Source: Pseudonocardiaceae bacterium YIM PH 21723 (lineage in GTDB: Bacteria; Actinomycetota; Actinomycetes; Mycobacteriales; Pseudonocardiaceae). Taken from it: 38,784 bases of DNA. The stretch is taken from assembly GCA_003600225.1 (NCBI GenBank), contig QZFT01000065.1, positions 1-38,784 on the forward strand, written 5' to 3'. The number at the start of each line of letters is the position of its first letter. Position 1 is the stretch's first letter. This document shows positions 23,396 to 30,515 of this stretch, piece after piece. The translations under genes were made by a program, and so were the position numbers. The notes beneath the pieces are model-generated. The model saw only the letters and a program-made list of their open reading frames with translations, was not told the DNA's origin and made no database searches.

Positions 23396-24286
23396 TTACT
23401 GTCCGGCGCTCACCCGGTTGCGCAGCCACTGGTGTAGATCGGCTCCGTACTCCGGGTGTTCCAATGCGAAGTCAACCGCAGCTTTGAGGAAACCTGCGGG
23501 ATTACCGAGGTCGTGGCGCCCACCTCGGTGCACTACTACGTGGACCGGGTGACCTTCCTGGATCAACAGGGCGATGGCATCGGTGAGCTGGAGCTCCCCG
23601 CCGGCGCCGGGGGTGATGCGCTTCAGCGCGTCGAAGATCGCCCGATCGAGCAGGTAGCGGCCGGCGGCGGCGAAGGTGGACGGGGCGTCCTCGGCCTTGG
23701 GCTTCTCCACCATGCCGTTGACCTTCAGCACGTCCTCGGTGCCGGTGTCCGCGACGTCGAACACGCCGTAGGCGGAGATCTCCGACTTCGGGATGTCGAA
23801 GGCACACAGCACGGTGCCGCCGAACTCCTCCCGCACGGCGGCCATCCGGGTGAGCACGCCGGTGGGCAGCACCAGGTCGTCCGGCAGCAGCACCGCGACG
23901 GCCTCGTCGGAGCCGTCCAGGTTCGGCTCGGCGCAACCGACGGCGTGTCCGAGGCCGAGCGCGACCTCCTGGATGGCCACCTCGGCCTTGATCAGGTTGG
24001 GTGCGCGGCGGATCTTGTCCAGCAGGGCACTCTTGCCACGCCGTTCCAGCTCCGCCTCAAGGCGCTCGTCAGGCTCGAAGTGCCTGCTCACCGAGCTCTT
24101 CTCCGGGGAGGTGACGATCACCAGCTTCTCGGCGCCGGCCTCGGCCGCCTCGGCGGCGACCAGCTCGATGGCCGGGGTGTCGACGACAGGCAGCAGCTCT
24201 TTGGGTACCGACTTGGTGGTCGGCAGGAATCGGGTGCCCAGGCCGGCGGCGGGCACAATGGCGGTACGAAACACGCTCCGGGTCAT
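23396..24286 (-). CDS. galU: UTP-glucose-1-phosphate uridylyltransferase GalU
   Basis: A 296-residue cytosolic enzyme that makes UDP-glucose from UTP and glucose-1-phosphate for envelope polysaccharides and trehalose. The nucleotide loop PAAGLGTRFLPTTKSVPKE lies near residues 11-30, then PDD near residue 130, VEKP near 190 and GNPAGFLKAAVDFAL near 255. ATG at 24286 is at the conserved position; a longer frame upstream (to 24763) overlaps the divergent cyclo-ligase gene and is rejected. It is the first gene of galU-glp-rimJ-sepX. Confidence 0.93.
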   Translation of the reverse strand: MTRSVFRTAIVPAAGLGTRFLPTTKSVPKELLPVVDTPAIELVAAEAAEAGAEKLVIVTSPEKSSVSRHFEPDERLEAELERRGKSALLDKIRRAPNLIKAEVAIQEVALGLGHAVGCAEPNLDGSDEAVAVLLPDDLVLPTGVLTRMAAVREEFGGTVLCAFDIPKSEISAYGVFDVADTGTEDVLKVNGMVEKPKAEDAPSTFAAAGRYLLDRAIFDALKRITPGAGGELQLTDAIALLIQEGHPVHVVVHRGGRHDLGNPAGFLKAAVDFALEHPEYGADLHQWLRNRVSAGQ

Positions 24287-24343
24287 GCGGGGAGGGTATC
24301 CATCCCCGTAACGTGCCATTCCGTGACTCCTGCTGGTGAGACC

Positions 24344-24916
24344 ATGACGGACAAGACGCAGTGGCGGAAAGAGCTGTTGGCTGCCCGTAAGGCGGTATCG
24401 CCGCAGGTGGCGACGGCGGAGGCGACCTCGTTGCTGCGCGGCGCGGTGGATCTTGTCCAGATGCTGCGAGCCAAGCTGGTCTGCGCATATGTGCCGATGG
24501 CCGCCGAACCGGGTGACATCCGGCTGCTGGATTCGCTGCGGGCGGCGGGAGTACGCGTGCTGCTGCCCCTCGCCAGCGGCGAGGAGCCACTCGATTGGGC
24601 GGAGTACACCGGCGAGGATTCGCTGGCACCCGGTCCGTTCAAGATCTTGGAACCGATCGGTGACCGGTTGGGCCAGGCGGCCGTGGGCACGGCGCAGGTG
24701 GTGTTCATTCCGGCTCTGGCGGTGGACCGGCGGGGCGTACGCCTGGGCCGCGGCGCCGGGCACTACGACCGGTCGCTGGAGTTCGCCACGGCGACCTCAC
24801 TGCTGATCGCGGTGGTCCGGGACGAGGAAATAGTCCCGGAGCTGCCGGTGTTCTCTCACGATGTCCGCGTGGACGGGGTGCTGACGCCGAGTGGCGGCGT
24901 CGAGTTCCTGCGCTAG
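24344..24916 (+). CDS. 5-formyltetrahydrofolate cyclo-ligase
   Basis: A 190-residue ATP-dependent enzyme that converts 5-formyl- to 5,10-methenyl-tetrahydrofolate. N-terminal WRKELLAARKA is the ATP-side motif, and the family signature GVRLGRGAGHYDRSL lies near residues 130-145. The ATG at 24344 is used; an in-frame GTG at 24323 is possible. It is divergent from galU, as in mycobacteria (Rv0992c). Confidence 0.92.
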   Translation: MTDKTQWRKELLAARKAVSPQVATAEATSLLRGAVDLVQMLRAKLVCAYVPMAAEPGDIRLLDSLRAAGVRVLLPLASGEEPLDWAEYTGEDSLAPGPFKILEPIGDRLGQAAVGTAQVVFIPALAVDRRGVRLGRGAGHYDRSLEFATATSLLIAVVRDEEIVPELPVFSHDVRVDGVLTPSGGVEFLR

Positions 24917-25036
24917 AACGTGACTGGTTGCACACACTTCGGGGACGGAGTTTGCGCCGGACTCGTGTACTGGCGCAAAATCACCTCTGGCACTCTGCAC
25001 GCGCGAGTGCTAAGCGCGAGTTTCCGGAGGATGGCC

Positions 25037-25369
25037 GTGCCCACCTACCAGTACGCCTGCACCGAGTGCGGCTACCAGTTCGAGCAGGTTCAGTCGTTCA
25101 GCGACGCCTCGCTCACCGAGTGCCCCGAGTGCTCCGGCAAGCTCCGCAAGCTGTTCAACGCGGTCGGCATCGTGTTCAAGGGCAGCGGCTTCTACCGCAC
25201 CGACAGCCGTGGCGGCTCGACGGCGACCAGCCCGTCGGCCCCGGCGAAGACCTCGGACTCCAAGAGCTCCGACTCGTCGGGCAGCGGCTCGTCCTCCTCG
25301 TCTTCGTCCACCTCTTCGTCGTCCTCGTCGTCGTCGGGCAGCAGCTCATCGCCGGCCAAGGCCTCCTGA
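25037..25369 (+). CDS. FmdB-family zinc-ribbon protein with Ser-rich tail
   Basis: A 110-residue protein. PTYQYACTECGYQFE plus ECPECSGKLRKLF form the CxxC...CxxC zinc ribbon (residues 1-40), followed by GIVFKGSGFYRTD, typical of the FmdB regulatory family. The last ~50 residues are almost all Ser with Thr, Ala, Pro and Lys, probably disordered. GTG at 25037 is preferred because GGAGG (25026-25030) lies at six bases; the ATG at 25031 touches that sequence. The precise role is unknown. Confidence 0.85.
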   Translation: MPTYQYACTECGYQFEQVQSFSDASLTECPECSGKLRKLFNAVGIVFKGSGFYRTDSRGGSTATSPSAPAKTSDSKSSDSSGSGSSSSSSSTSSSSSSSSGSSSSPAKAS

Positions 25370-25482
25370 TTCATCCACAGCCCGGCCGGTTGTCCACAGT
25401 TCCGGCCTGAGCCGCCCATCGCCCCCTCCCCGGGTCCTAGCGTCGATCGCAGACGACCGGACCCGACGAGGGGGCGATGTAC

Positions 25483-26151
25483 ATGGCGGGACATCCGCTG
25501 AATTCCTGGCACCACGGCCTGCCCGACCGGCTGCGGCACCGGCTGTACGACTCCGGCTGGTATCGCACCGGCATGGCCCGGCGACTGCTGGCCGCCACGC
25601 TCGCCGTGTTCGCGCTACTGCTCGCGTTCCTGCCCCGGCCCGGCGAGGCGATGGCCGACGTGGTGGTGACGGCCAGGGATCTGCCCTCGGGCAGTGTGCT
25701 GCGCGCCGCGGATGTCCGCGTCCAACGGATTCCCAGCGGCCTCCTACCGAGCGGATCGCTCTCCCAGTTGTCCACAGTGGAAGGTCGAACGCTGGCCGGA
25801 CCCGCCCGATCGGGTGAACAACTGACAGATATTCGCATTCTGGCCCCGGCATTGGAGACCACTGTGGACATCCACAATGGACGGACGGGTCAGGCGGCGG
25901 TGCCGATCAGACTGGCCGATTCCGGACTCGCGGATCTGTTGTACCCAGGCCGGAAAATAGATGTCGTAGGCCGATCTTCCAGGCAGGACACCGAATCCGT
26001 ACTCGCGACGGACGCCGTGGTGCTCACCGTGCGACGCGAGGACAAGCCCTCTGCCACTGGACTCTTAGTGATCGTTCGACTACCCAGAGAAAGCGCTGCG
26101 GTAGTGGCGGCCGCGCAAGTGCAGCAGACGGTCACCGTTACCCTCCGATAG
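25483..26151 (+). CDS. SAF-domain protein (CpaB/RcpC-like), membrane anchored
   Basis: A 222-residue protein. One hydrophobic anchor lies near residues 35-55 (RRLLAATLAVFALLLAFLP), then an SAF domain: DVVVTARDLPSGSVLRAADVRV, and a C-terminal part (DIHNGRTGQAAVPIRLADSGLADLLYPGRKIDVVG). Family members form the Flp/Tad pilus secretin-associated ring, although no tad genes are in the window. ATG at 25483 is preferred to 25477 by spacing to GAGGGG (25468-25474). It is an isolated gene followed by a hairpin. Confidence 0.8.
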   Translation: MAGHPLNSWHHGLPDRLRHRLYDSGWYRTGMARRLLAATLAVFALLLAFLPRPGEAMADVVVTARDLPSGSVLRAADVRVQRIPSGLLPSGSLSQLSTVEGRTLAGPARSGEQLTDIRILAPALETTVDIHNGRTGQAAVPIRLADSGLADLLYPGRKIDVVGRSSRQDTESVLATDAVVLTVRREDKPSATGLLVIVRLPRESAAVVAAAQVQQTVTVTLR

Positions 26152-26163
26152 CCATTTCCGACA

Positions 26164-26181
26164 TGCGGAGGTATCTCCGCA
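26164..26181 (+). terminator. Short hairpin between SAF gene and mscL
   Basis: TGCGGAG (26164-26170) pairs with CTCCGCA (26175-26181) over a GTAT loop, 12 bases after the stop. It may be a weak terminator or lie in the mscL leader. Confidence 0.5.
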
Positions 26182-26203
26182 GGGCCATTCAGAGGTAGGC
26201 GCA

Positions 26204-26602
26204 ATGCTCAAGGGATTCAAAGACTTCCTGATGCGTGGCAACGTCGTCGAGCTCGCGGTCGCCGTGGTCATCGGCACCGCGTTCACCGCGATCGTCACCG
26301 CGTTCACCACCAACCTGATCCAGCCGCTGATCAACTCTCTCGGCGGGACCAGCATCAACGGTCTGTCGGTGCAGCTCGTCGACGGCAACGCGAAGACCAT
26401 CCTGGACTTCGCCGCCGTGATCAACGCCGCGATCAACTTCGTGATCGTCGCCGCGGTCGTGTACTTCATCCTGGTGCTGCCGCTGCAGAAGATCGCCGAG
26501 CGGCGCAAGCGTGGCGAGGAGGCCGGCCCGTCCGAGCCGACCGACGTCGAGCTGCTGACCGAGATCCGCGACCTGCTGGCCGCGCAGAACTCCGGCAAGT
26601 AG
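26204..26602 (+). CDS. mscL: Large-conductance mechanosensitive channel MscL
   Basis: A 132-residue channel subunit that opens under high membrane tension to release osmolytes. The N-terminal helix MLKGFKDFLMRGNVVELAVAVVIG leads to the pore helix TM1, an external loop (QPLINSLGGTSINGLSVQLVDGN) and TM2 (INFVIVAAVVYFILVLPLQKI), then the cytoplasmic C-terminal helix ELLTEIRDLLAAQ. Length and order are standard for a homopentamer. A strong terminator follows. Confidence 0.96.
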   Translation: MLKGFKDFLMRGNVVELAVAVVIGTAFTAIVTAFTTNLIQPLINSLGGTSINGLSVQLVDGNAKTILDFAAVINAAINFVIVAAVVYFILVLPLQKIAERRKRGEEAGPSEPTDVELLTEIRDLLAAQNSGK

Positions 26603-26633
26603 TTCCGGCGGGACCCTGTCCCGCACGCACGGT

Positions 26634-26680
26634 GGGCCGTTGGCGATTCGGGGGATCGCCGACGGCCCGTCGTGTTTTTT
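26634..26680 (+). terminator. Terminator of mscL
   Basis: A 14-bp stem (26634-26647 with 26655-26668, one wobble) is followed by a T6 run at 26675-26680. Confidence 0.85.
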
Positions 26681-26707
26681 GGGGGCCGGGGTTGGTTCAG
26701 GTGGTTG

Positions 26708-26790
26708 GCGAAAGAGGGCTTTGGAGGAGGAGCCGTGCTTGGGGCCTCGTCTTTCCTGCCTTCGTGTTGGGTGGGGGCACGCCGGTCTGG
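26708..26790 (+). repeat. Dispersed repeat, copy A (core only)
   Basis: This plus-strand copy has GGCTTTGGAGG, CGTCTTTCCTGCC, GTGTTGGGTGGGGGCACGCC and GGTCTGG in order. Copies B and C share these words. It lacks the hairpin part seen in B and C. Confidence 0.8.
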
Positions 26791-26818
26791 TGGGGATGGG
26801 CCGCTTCCGCGGGGGACC

Positions 26819-26893
26819 TGAAGGACGCCATCGTTTACTTGAGCGCACTGAAGGCGTCCTTCATTTACCTCGGGTAAACAAAGGACGCCTTCA
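26819..26893. repeat. GAAGGACGCC hairpin cluster
   Basis: TGAAGGACGCC (26819-26829), TGAAGGCGTCCTTCA (26849-26863) and AAGGACGCCTTCA (26881-26893) are alternating inverted copies of one word and can form several mutually exclusive hairpins. No coding sequence is seen. Confidence 0.7.
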
Positions 26894-26971
26894 GGTACCT
26901 GCAGTCCACAGTAGACGCCCACATCGTGGGAGATCACGGCGTGTCGCCCCGTTTCTACACCGTGTCGCCCC

Positions 26972-27032
26972 ACCTGTCGTGGCTTTTTCCCACGACAGGT
27001 GCCACTTGTCGTGGGAAAAAGACGCGACAAGT
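26972..27032. repeat. Competing hairpins in the repeat nest
   Basis: Four arms can pair in three exclusive ways: ACCTGTCGTGG (26972-26982) with CCACGACAGGT (26990-27000); CTTTTTCCCACGACA (26983-26997) with 27007-27021 (15 bp); ACTTGTCGTG (27004-27013) with CGCGACAAGT (27023-27032). Confidence 0.75.
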
Positions 27033-27151
27033 CACCTCGGTTAACCCGCGCCACGGTCCCCGACCGCCTAGACCGGCGTGCCCCCACCCAACACGCCGGC
27101 AGGAAAGACTCCGCCCGCTGCCCGTCTCCCCCTCCAAAGCCATCCTTCGAC
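27004..27151 (-). repeat. Dispersed repeat, copy B (core plus hairpin)
   Basis: On the minus strand it starts GTCGAAGGATGGC at 27151, has the same core words as copy A, and ends with a hairpin entered by TGACTTGTCGCGTCTTTT (27034-27017). Copy C begins and ends in the same way. Confidence 0.8.
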
Positions 27152-27177
27152 AAACACCAGAAGCAACCAGAAAGGGC

Positions 27178-28431
27178 TCAACCAGCAGCAATGCTCGGCT
27201 CGTTGTCCTGGACCCTGGCGTGCCGATACGGGGAGCAGAGCTTGATCAGGGCCGCGCCGGCCAGGCCGGCGATTCCGGTCCACAGCGCGGGACGGAAGCC
27301 GGCGGTGTCGGCGAGCAGGCCCCCCAGCGGCGCGCCGACCACGATTATGCCGCGGTTCAGCGAGCGGATCGTGGCGTTCATCCGGCCCTGCAACCGGTCC
27401 GGGGTCACCGATTGCCGGTAGGCCATCTCGCTCGGGCTCGCGGCGGCCAATGCCACCCAGCTGACGAACTGGGCGACAGCGAGCAGCACCACCGCCGAGG
27501 GGCCGGACCGGGCCAGGGGAACCAGCAGCCAGGCGACCGGCATCACGATGTCCGCCGCCACGCTCACCCAGCCCGCGCCGAACCGGCGTCCGGCCCAGGT
27601 GGCGAAGCCACCGCCGAGCACGGCGCCCGCACTCGCGCAGCCCAGGGTCACGGCCATCCAGAACTCCTCGATCCGGAGTTCCCGCAGGCCATAGGCCAGG
27701 TAGACCGTGCCGAGCATCCCGTTGGCCAGGAACCAGAGGTGACTGGACACCGCCGCCGGGGCCAGCATGCGGTGCCGGTAGACGTAGGCAAGGCCTTCGC
27801 GCAGCTCCCTCCAGACGGGACGCCGTTCGACGGGACGCGGGGCCGGCTCGGTTACCCGGATCGACGCGAGCAACAGGCCGGAGACCAGGTAGGAGACCGC
27901 GTCGACCAGGATCGCCACCGGGGCGCCGACCACCTTGATCAGGCCGCCGGCCAGGAGCGGGCCCGCGGTCTGGGCGGCCGCGTCGGACTGCTCCAGCCGG
28001 GCGTTGGCGGCGGTGAGCAGCCGCTCGGGGACCAGCCGGGGCAGGAACGACTGGTCGGCCGCGTCGAAGAGCAGGGACAACACCCCGAAGACGAACACGA
28101 CCAGGGCCAGCGCCGACATGGTCAGCCGGTCCGCGAACGCCAGCACCGGGAGCACACACAGCAGCGCGGCCCGGCCGAGATCGGTCGCGACCAGGACCGG
28201 CTTGCGCCGATACCGGTCCACCAGGACTCCGACGACCAGCCCCAGCAGCAGGTACGGGGCCCAGCGGGCCGCGTTCAGCAGACCGAGCTGGGTGGCGCTG
28301 GCGTGCAGCGTGTTCAACGCGAGGATCTGCAGGGCGAACGCGGTCACCGGGGTGCCGAAGGCCGAGATGGTCGTCGCGGACCAGAACCGGCCGTATCCCG
28401 GAAGCTTCAGCAGACGCGCATCCCCAGTCAC
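27178..28431 (-). CDS. MFS transporter
   Basis: A 417-residue inner-membrane permease with about 12 hydrophobic segments, of the MFS_3/exporter type (LPGYGRFWSATTISAFGTPVTAFALQ at the start; loop 2-3 VGVLVDRYRRKPVLV). GTG at 28431 overlaps the DoxX stop by four bases; a much longer frame extends upstream to 28938 but runs through the DoxX gene and is rejected. It is the last gene of a four-gene operon. The substrate is unknown. Confidence 0.85.
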   Translation of the reverse strand: MTGDARLLKLPGYGRFWSATTISAFGTPVTAFALQILALNTLHASATQLGLLNAARWAPYLLLGLVVGVLVDRYRRKPVLVATDLGRAALLCVLPVLAFADRLTMSALALVVFVFGVLSLLFDAADQSFLPRLVPERLLTAANARLEQSDAAAQTAGPLLAGGLIKVVGAPVAILVDAVSYLVSGLLLASIRVTEPAPRPVERRPVWRELREGLAYVYRHRMLAPAAVSSHLWFLANGMLGTVYLAYGLRELRIEEFWMAVTLGCASAGAVLGGGFATWAGRRFGAGWVSVAADIVMPVAWLLVPLARSGPSAVVLLAVAQFVSWVALAAASPSEMAYRQSVTPDRLQGRMNATIRSLNRGIIVVGAPLGGLLADTAGFRPALWTGIAGLAGAALIKLCSPYRHARVQDNEPSIAAG

Positions 28432-28766
28432 CAGCCCAGTATCAGGCAGGCCAGCGCCGGCAGGAAGAACACACTCCACGGACCCAGGTTGCGATCGCCG
28501 ACCCGCACGTGGGCCACGAGGGCACCCAGGAAGTACAGCACCAGGCCACCCGCGGCCAGCAGGCCGATGATCGGCACGGCCAGGCCGGCGAGCAGGCCCA
28601 CCGAGCCCGCGGCCAGCAGCGCTCCCAGTGGGCGCATCCACGAGTGCGGCACGCGCATGATGTCCGCCTGCCGCCTGGGGTACTCGTGTCCGATGAGGTT
28701 CGCGATGGCTGCCGCACCGGTCAGTGCCGAGGCGAGCAGGGTGACGATGAGATGAGCGATGAACAC
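28428..28766 (-). CDS. DoxX-like small membrane protein
   Basis: A 112-residue protein with four hydrophobic helices (residues 3-25, 45-60, 62-82 and 95-112). A short basic segment (HEYPRRQADIMRV) separates helix 1 from helix 2, as in the DoxX_2/DoxX-like family. Family members are linked to redox stress in some bacteria; no catalytic residue is seen. ATG at 28766. Its stop overlaps the start of the MFS gene (GTGA). Confidence 0.75.
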   Translation of the reverse strand: MFIAHLIVTLLASALTGAAAIANLIGHEYPRRQADIMRVPHSWMRPLGALLAAGSVGLLAGLAVPIIGLLAAGGLVLYFLGALVAHVRVGDRNLGPWSVFFLPALACLILGW

Positions 28767-28822
28767 TGTGACCTCCGAAGGCTCCGGTGCATGGACGAGC
28801 CCGGAGCTTCCGGTGTGACGGT

Positions 28823-29176
28823 CTACAGCGTGATGCAGAACGGGTGCCCGGCCGGATCGATGAACACCCGGTAGCGGTCCCCCGGCTGCACGACCGGCTT
28901 CGTCGCGCCCAGTTCGAGCACCAGGGCCTCGGCCGCATCCAGGTCGGCGACGGTGAAGTCCAGGTGCAACTGCTGCGGTTTCCCCTGACCCGGCCAGTTC
29001 GGCGGCTGATAGCCGTCGACCCGCTGGAACCCGAGGGAGAACCCGTCCGGGCCGGTGAGCCAGAGGAACTGACCGGTGGAATCGGGATGCGCGGGGAGGC
29101 CGGTGATTTCCTGGTAGAACGTCGCCAGCTCCAGGGGATCGGCGCAGTCCAGGGTGACGGCGGAAAGCTTCAGCAA
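28823..29176 (-). CDS. VOC/glyoxalase-like domain protein
   Basis: A 117-residue single VOC domain: LSAVTLDCADPLELATFYQEITGLPA at the start, LHLDFTVADLDAAEALVLELGA in the middle and VFIDPAGHPFCI at the end. TTG start at 29176 follows GGAGG at eight bases. It begins three bases after the small gene upstream, which also supports the TTG. The substrate is unknown; binding of a small hydrophobic molecule, or detoxification with the MFS exporter, is possible. Confidence 0.83.
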   Translation of the reverse strand: MLKLSAVTLDCADPLELATFYQEITGLPAHPDSTGQFLWLTGPDGFSLGFQRVDGYQPPNWPGQGKPQQLHLDFTVADLDAAEALVLELGATKPVVQPGDRYRVFIDPAGHPFCITL

Positions 29177-29179
29177 CGC

Positions 29180-29335
29180 TCAGCCTCCGTGGTGGGGTGG
29201 GCGGTTCTCGCGGTACCAGGCGTCGGTCTCCGGGCGCTCCGGGTCGCGTTCGTCCCGGGTTGTTTCCGGGAGCACATCGCCGAAGACATCATCGATTCGC
29301 CGCCGCTTCGGCGGGGGTTTGGGCTTGTCCGTCAT
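29180..29335 (-). CDS. Small conserved actinobacterial protein, 51 residues
   Basis: The frame starts MTDKPKPPPKRRR and ends DAWYRENRPPHHGG, highly charged and without a hydrophobic segment. I recognise this C-terminal ending from small hypothetical proteins of actinomycetes. ATG at 29335, stop 29182-29180. It is the first gene of the VOC-DoxX-MFS operon. Confidence 0.75.
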   Translation of the reverse strand: MTDKPKPPPKRRRIDDVFGDVLPETTRDERDPERPETDAWYRENRPPHHGG

Positions 29336-29466
29336 GCTCCTATCGTCCCCTAACCCGGCGACCTACCGGCGCGTGAGTGAGCCCAATCGCGCGTGAGAGT
29401 GTCAGGCTGACCCCATCCGGGTATCCGCCCGGCAGGCTGGAACCTGAGCGGAGGAGCTCGAGGAGC

Positions 29467-29730
29467 ATGAGTTTCCTGGACAAGGCGAAGGACATCGCGA
29501 CGCAGGCGAAGGACAAGGCCACCGAACTGGCCGGTGACCTCGCGGAGAAGGCAGGCCCCCTCGCCGAGAAGGCGGGCGAGCTGGCGGGCAAGGCGGGCGA
29601 GTACGCCGCCCAGGGCGTGACCGCCGCGGCCGAACGGATCGACAAGGCCACCGACGGCAAGTACCACGACCAGATCACCAACGTGAGCAGCAAGGTCGAG
29701 GACGCTCTCGGCCCGAAGGACCCCAAGTAG
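29467..29730 (+). CDS. Antitoxin-like small helical protein (Rv0909-type)
   Basis: An 87-residue, Ala/Lys-rich, amphipathic helical protein with an 11-residue-type repeat (KAKDIATQAKDKATELAGDL). The C-terminal part RIDKATDGKYHDQITNVSSKVEDAL matches the Rv0909-like antitoxin family. No partner toxin is adjacent, so a toxin-antitoxin function is doubtful here; it may act as a small stress-related helical protein. The ATG at 29467 has GAGGAG upstream. Confidence 0.75.
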   Translation: MSFLDKAKDIATQAKDKATELAGDLAEKAGPLAEKAGELAGKAGEYAAQGVTAAAERIDKATDGKYHDQITNVSSKVEDALGPKDPK

Positions 29731-29773
29731 CAAATGGGAGCATGGGTACATTGCTCCGAGTAGCGAATGCTCA

Positions 29774-29817
29774 CATGGGCGCTTTACTCCCATTCGAATG
29801 GGAGTAAAGCGCCCATG
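29774..29817. repeat. 44-bp perfect palindrome
   Basis: Two 22-base arms (left arm starts CATGGGCGCTTTACTCCCAT at 29774; axis between 29795 and 29796) are fully complementary without loop. A weaker GGAGCA/TGCTCC pair (29738-29758) lies just upstream and shares words with it. It sits between the antitoxin-like gene and the convergent MogA/MoaB gene, so it could end both transcripts. Confidence 0.85.
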
Positions 29818-29824
29818 CTCGCGT

Positions 29825-30325
29825 TTAGGCCTCTTCGAGGTCGGAGAGTTCGTTGATCACGTAGGTGACCAGCGGTCCGAGGGTCGCCATGCCGTCGCGC
29901 ACCGCGGCGCGGGAGGCGGCCAGGTTCACCACCAGGGTGCTGCCGGACACGCCACAGACGCCCCGGGAGATGCCGGCGTCGGTGGCACCCGCGGCCAGAC
30001 CGGAGGACCGGATGGCCTCCGAGATACCCGGGATCGGCCGGTCGAGCACGCCGATGGTGGCGTCCGGGGTGTTGTCCCGGGGGGACAGTCCGGTGCCGCC
30101 GACGGTGATGACCAGGTCGACGCCGCCGATGACCGCGGTGTTCAACGCGTTGCGGATTTCGACGATCTCACCGGCCACGCCGACGGAGCCGTCGACGATG
30201 AAGCCGGCTTCCTCCAGCAGCTCCGTCACCAACGGGCCGGTGCTGTCCTCATGTTCTCCGTGGGCCACGCGGTCATCAACGATGACCACCAGGGCGCGAC
30301 CCAGCCGCTGCGCGCTGCGTTCCAT
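29825..30325 (-). CDS. MogA/MoaB-family molybdenum cofactor protein
   Basis: A 166-residue protein of the MoaB/MogA fold that adenylates molybdopterin before molybdate insertion. VITVGGTGLSPRDNTPDAT, near residue 70-90, is the family molybdopterin-binding signature, with the Asp of PRD; LVVNLAASRAAVRDG is at the C-terminal end. ATG at 30325 (GGGA upstream) is preferred to the longer frame from 30391. Closeness to mscL resembles the mycobacterial moaB2-mscL order. Confidence 0.85.
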   Translation of the reverse strand: MERSAQRLGRALVVIVDDRVAHGEHEDSTGPLVTELLEEAGFIVDGSVGVAGEIVEIRNALNTAVIGGVDLVITVGGTGLSPRDNTPDATIGVLDRPIPGISEAIRSSGLAAGATDAGISRGVCGVSGSTLVVNLAASRAAVRDGMATLGPLVTYVINELSDLEEA

Positions 30326-30491
30326 GGTTCCCAACTTACTGTGTCGGCGGCTCCGGAGGGGCATCAGCAGGATCACCACATCGGCGCGCAACCTGCGGCG
30401 GGGCCCGCCTGAGCTGCACTGGGGCCATTCGGGCTAATGCTTCGGAGCGTCCGGCCACGTCAGGTGATCTTTACTCCCCTAACAGGTGACT

Positions 30492-30515
30492 GGACTCAGT
30501 CCGTAGGCTGACCAT
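30492..30515 (+). promoter_or_regulatory. Palindrome and -10 box before 30516
   Basis: GGACT-C-AGTCC (30492-30502) directly precedes TAGGCT (30504-30509), six bases before the GTG at 30516. This looks like an operator over the promoter of a leaderless transcript; no clear -35 box is found. Confidence 0.4.

Noticed and set aside
23396-24763. Longer galU frame with ~159 extra N-terminal residues
   Set aside because: The extension lies antisense to the cyclo-ligase gene and GalU homologues start at 24286.
26632-28755. Several long frames across the repeat nest and opposite to the MFS gene
   Set aside because: They are by-products of GC-rich repeats and of a real gene on the other strand.
27178-28938. 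586-codon version of the second MFS gene
   Set aside because: The first third is antisense or out of frame to DoxX and VOC genes; the GTGA overlap at 28431 fixes the start.
29467-29730. Toxin-antitoxin pair
   Set aside because: Only the antitoxin-like protein is present; no toxin gene lies next to it.
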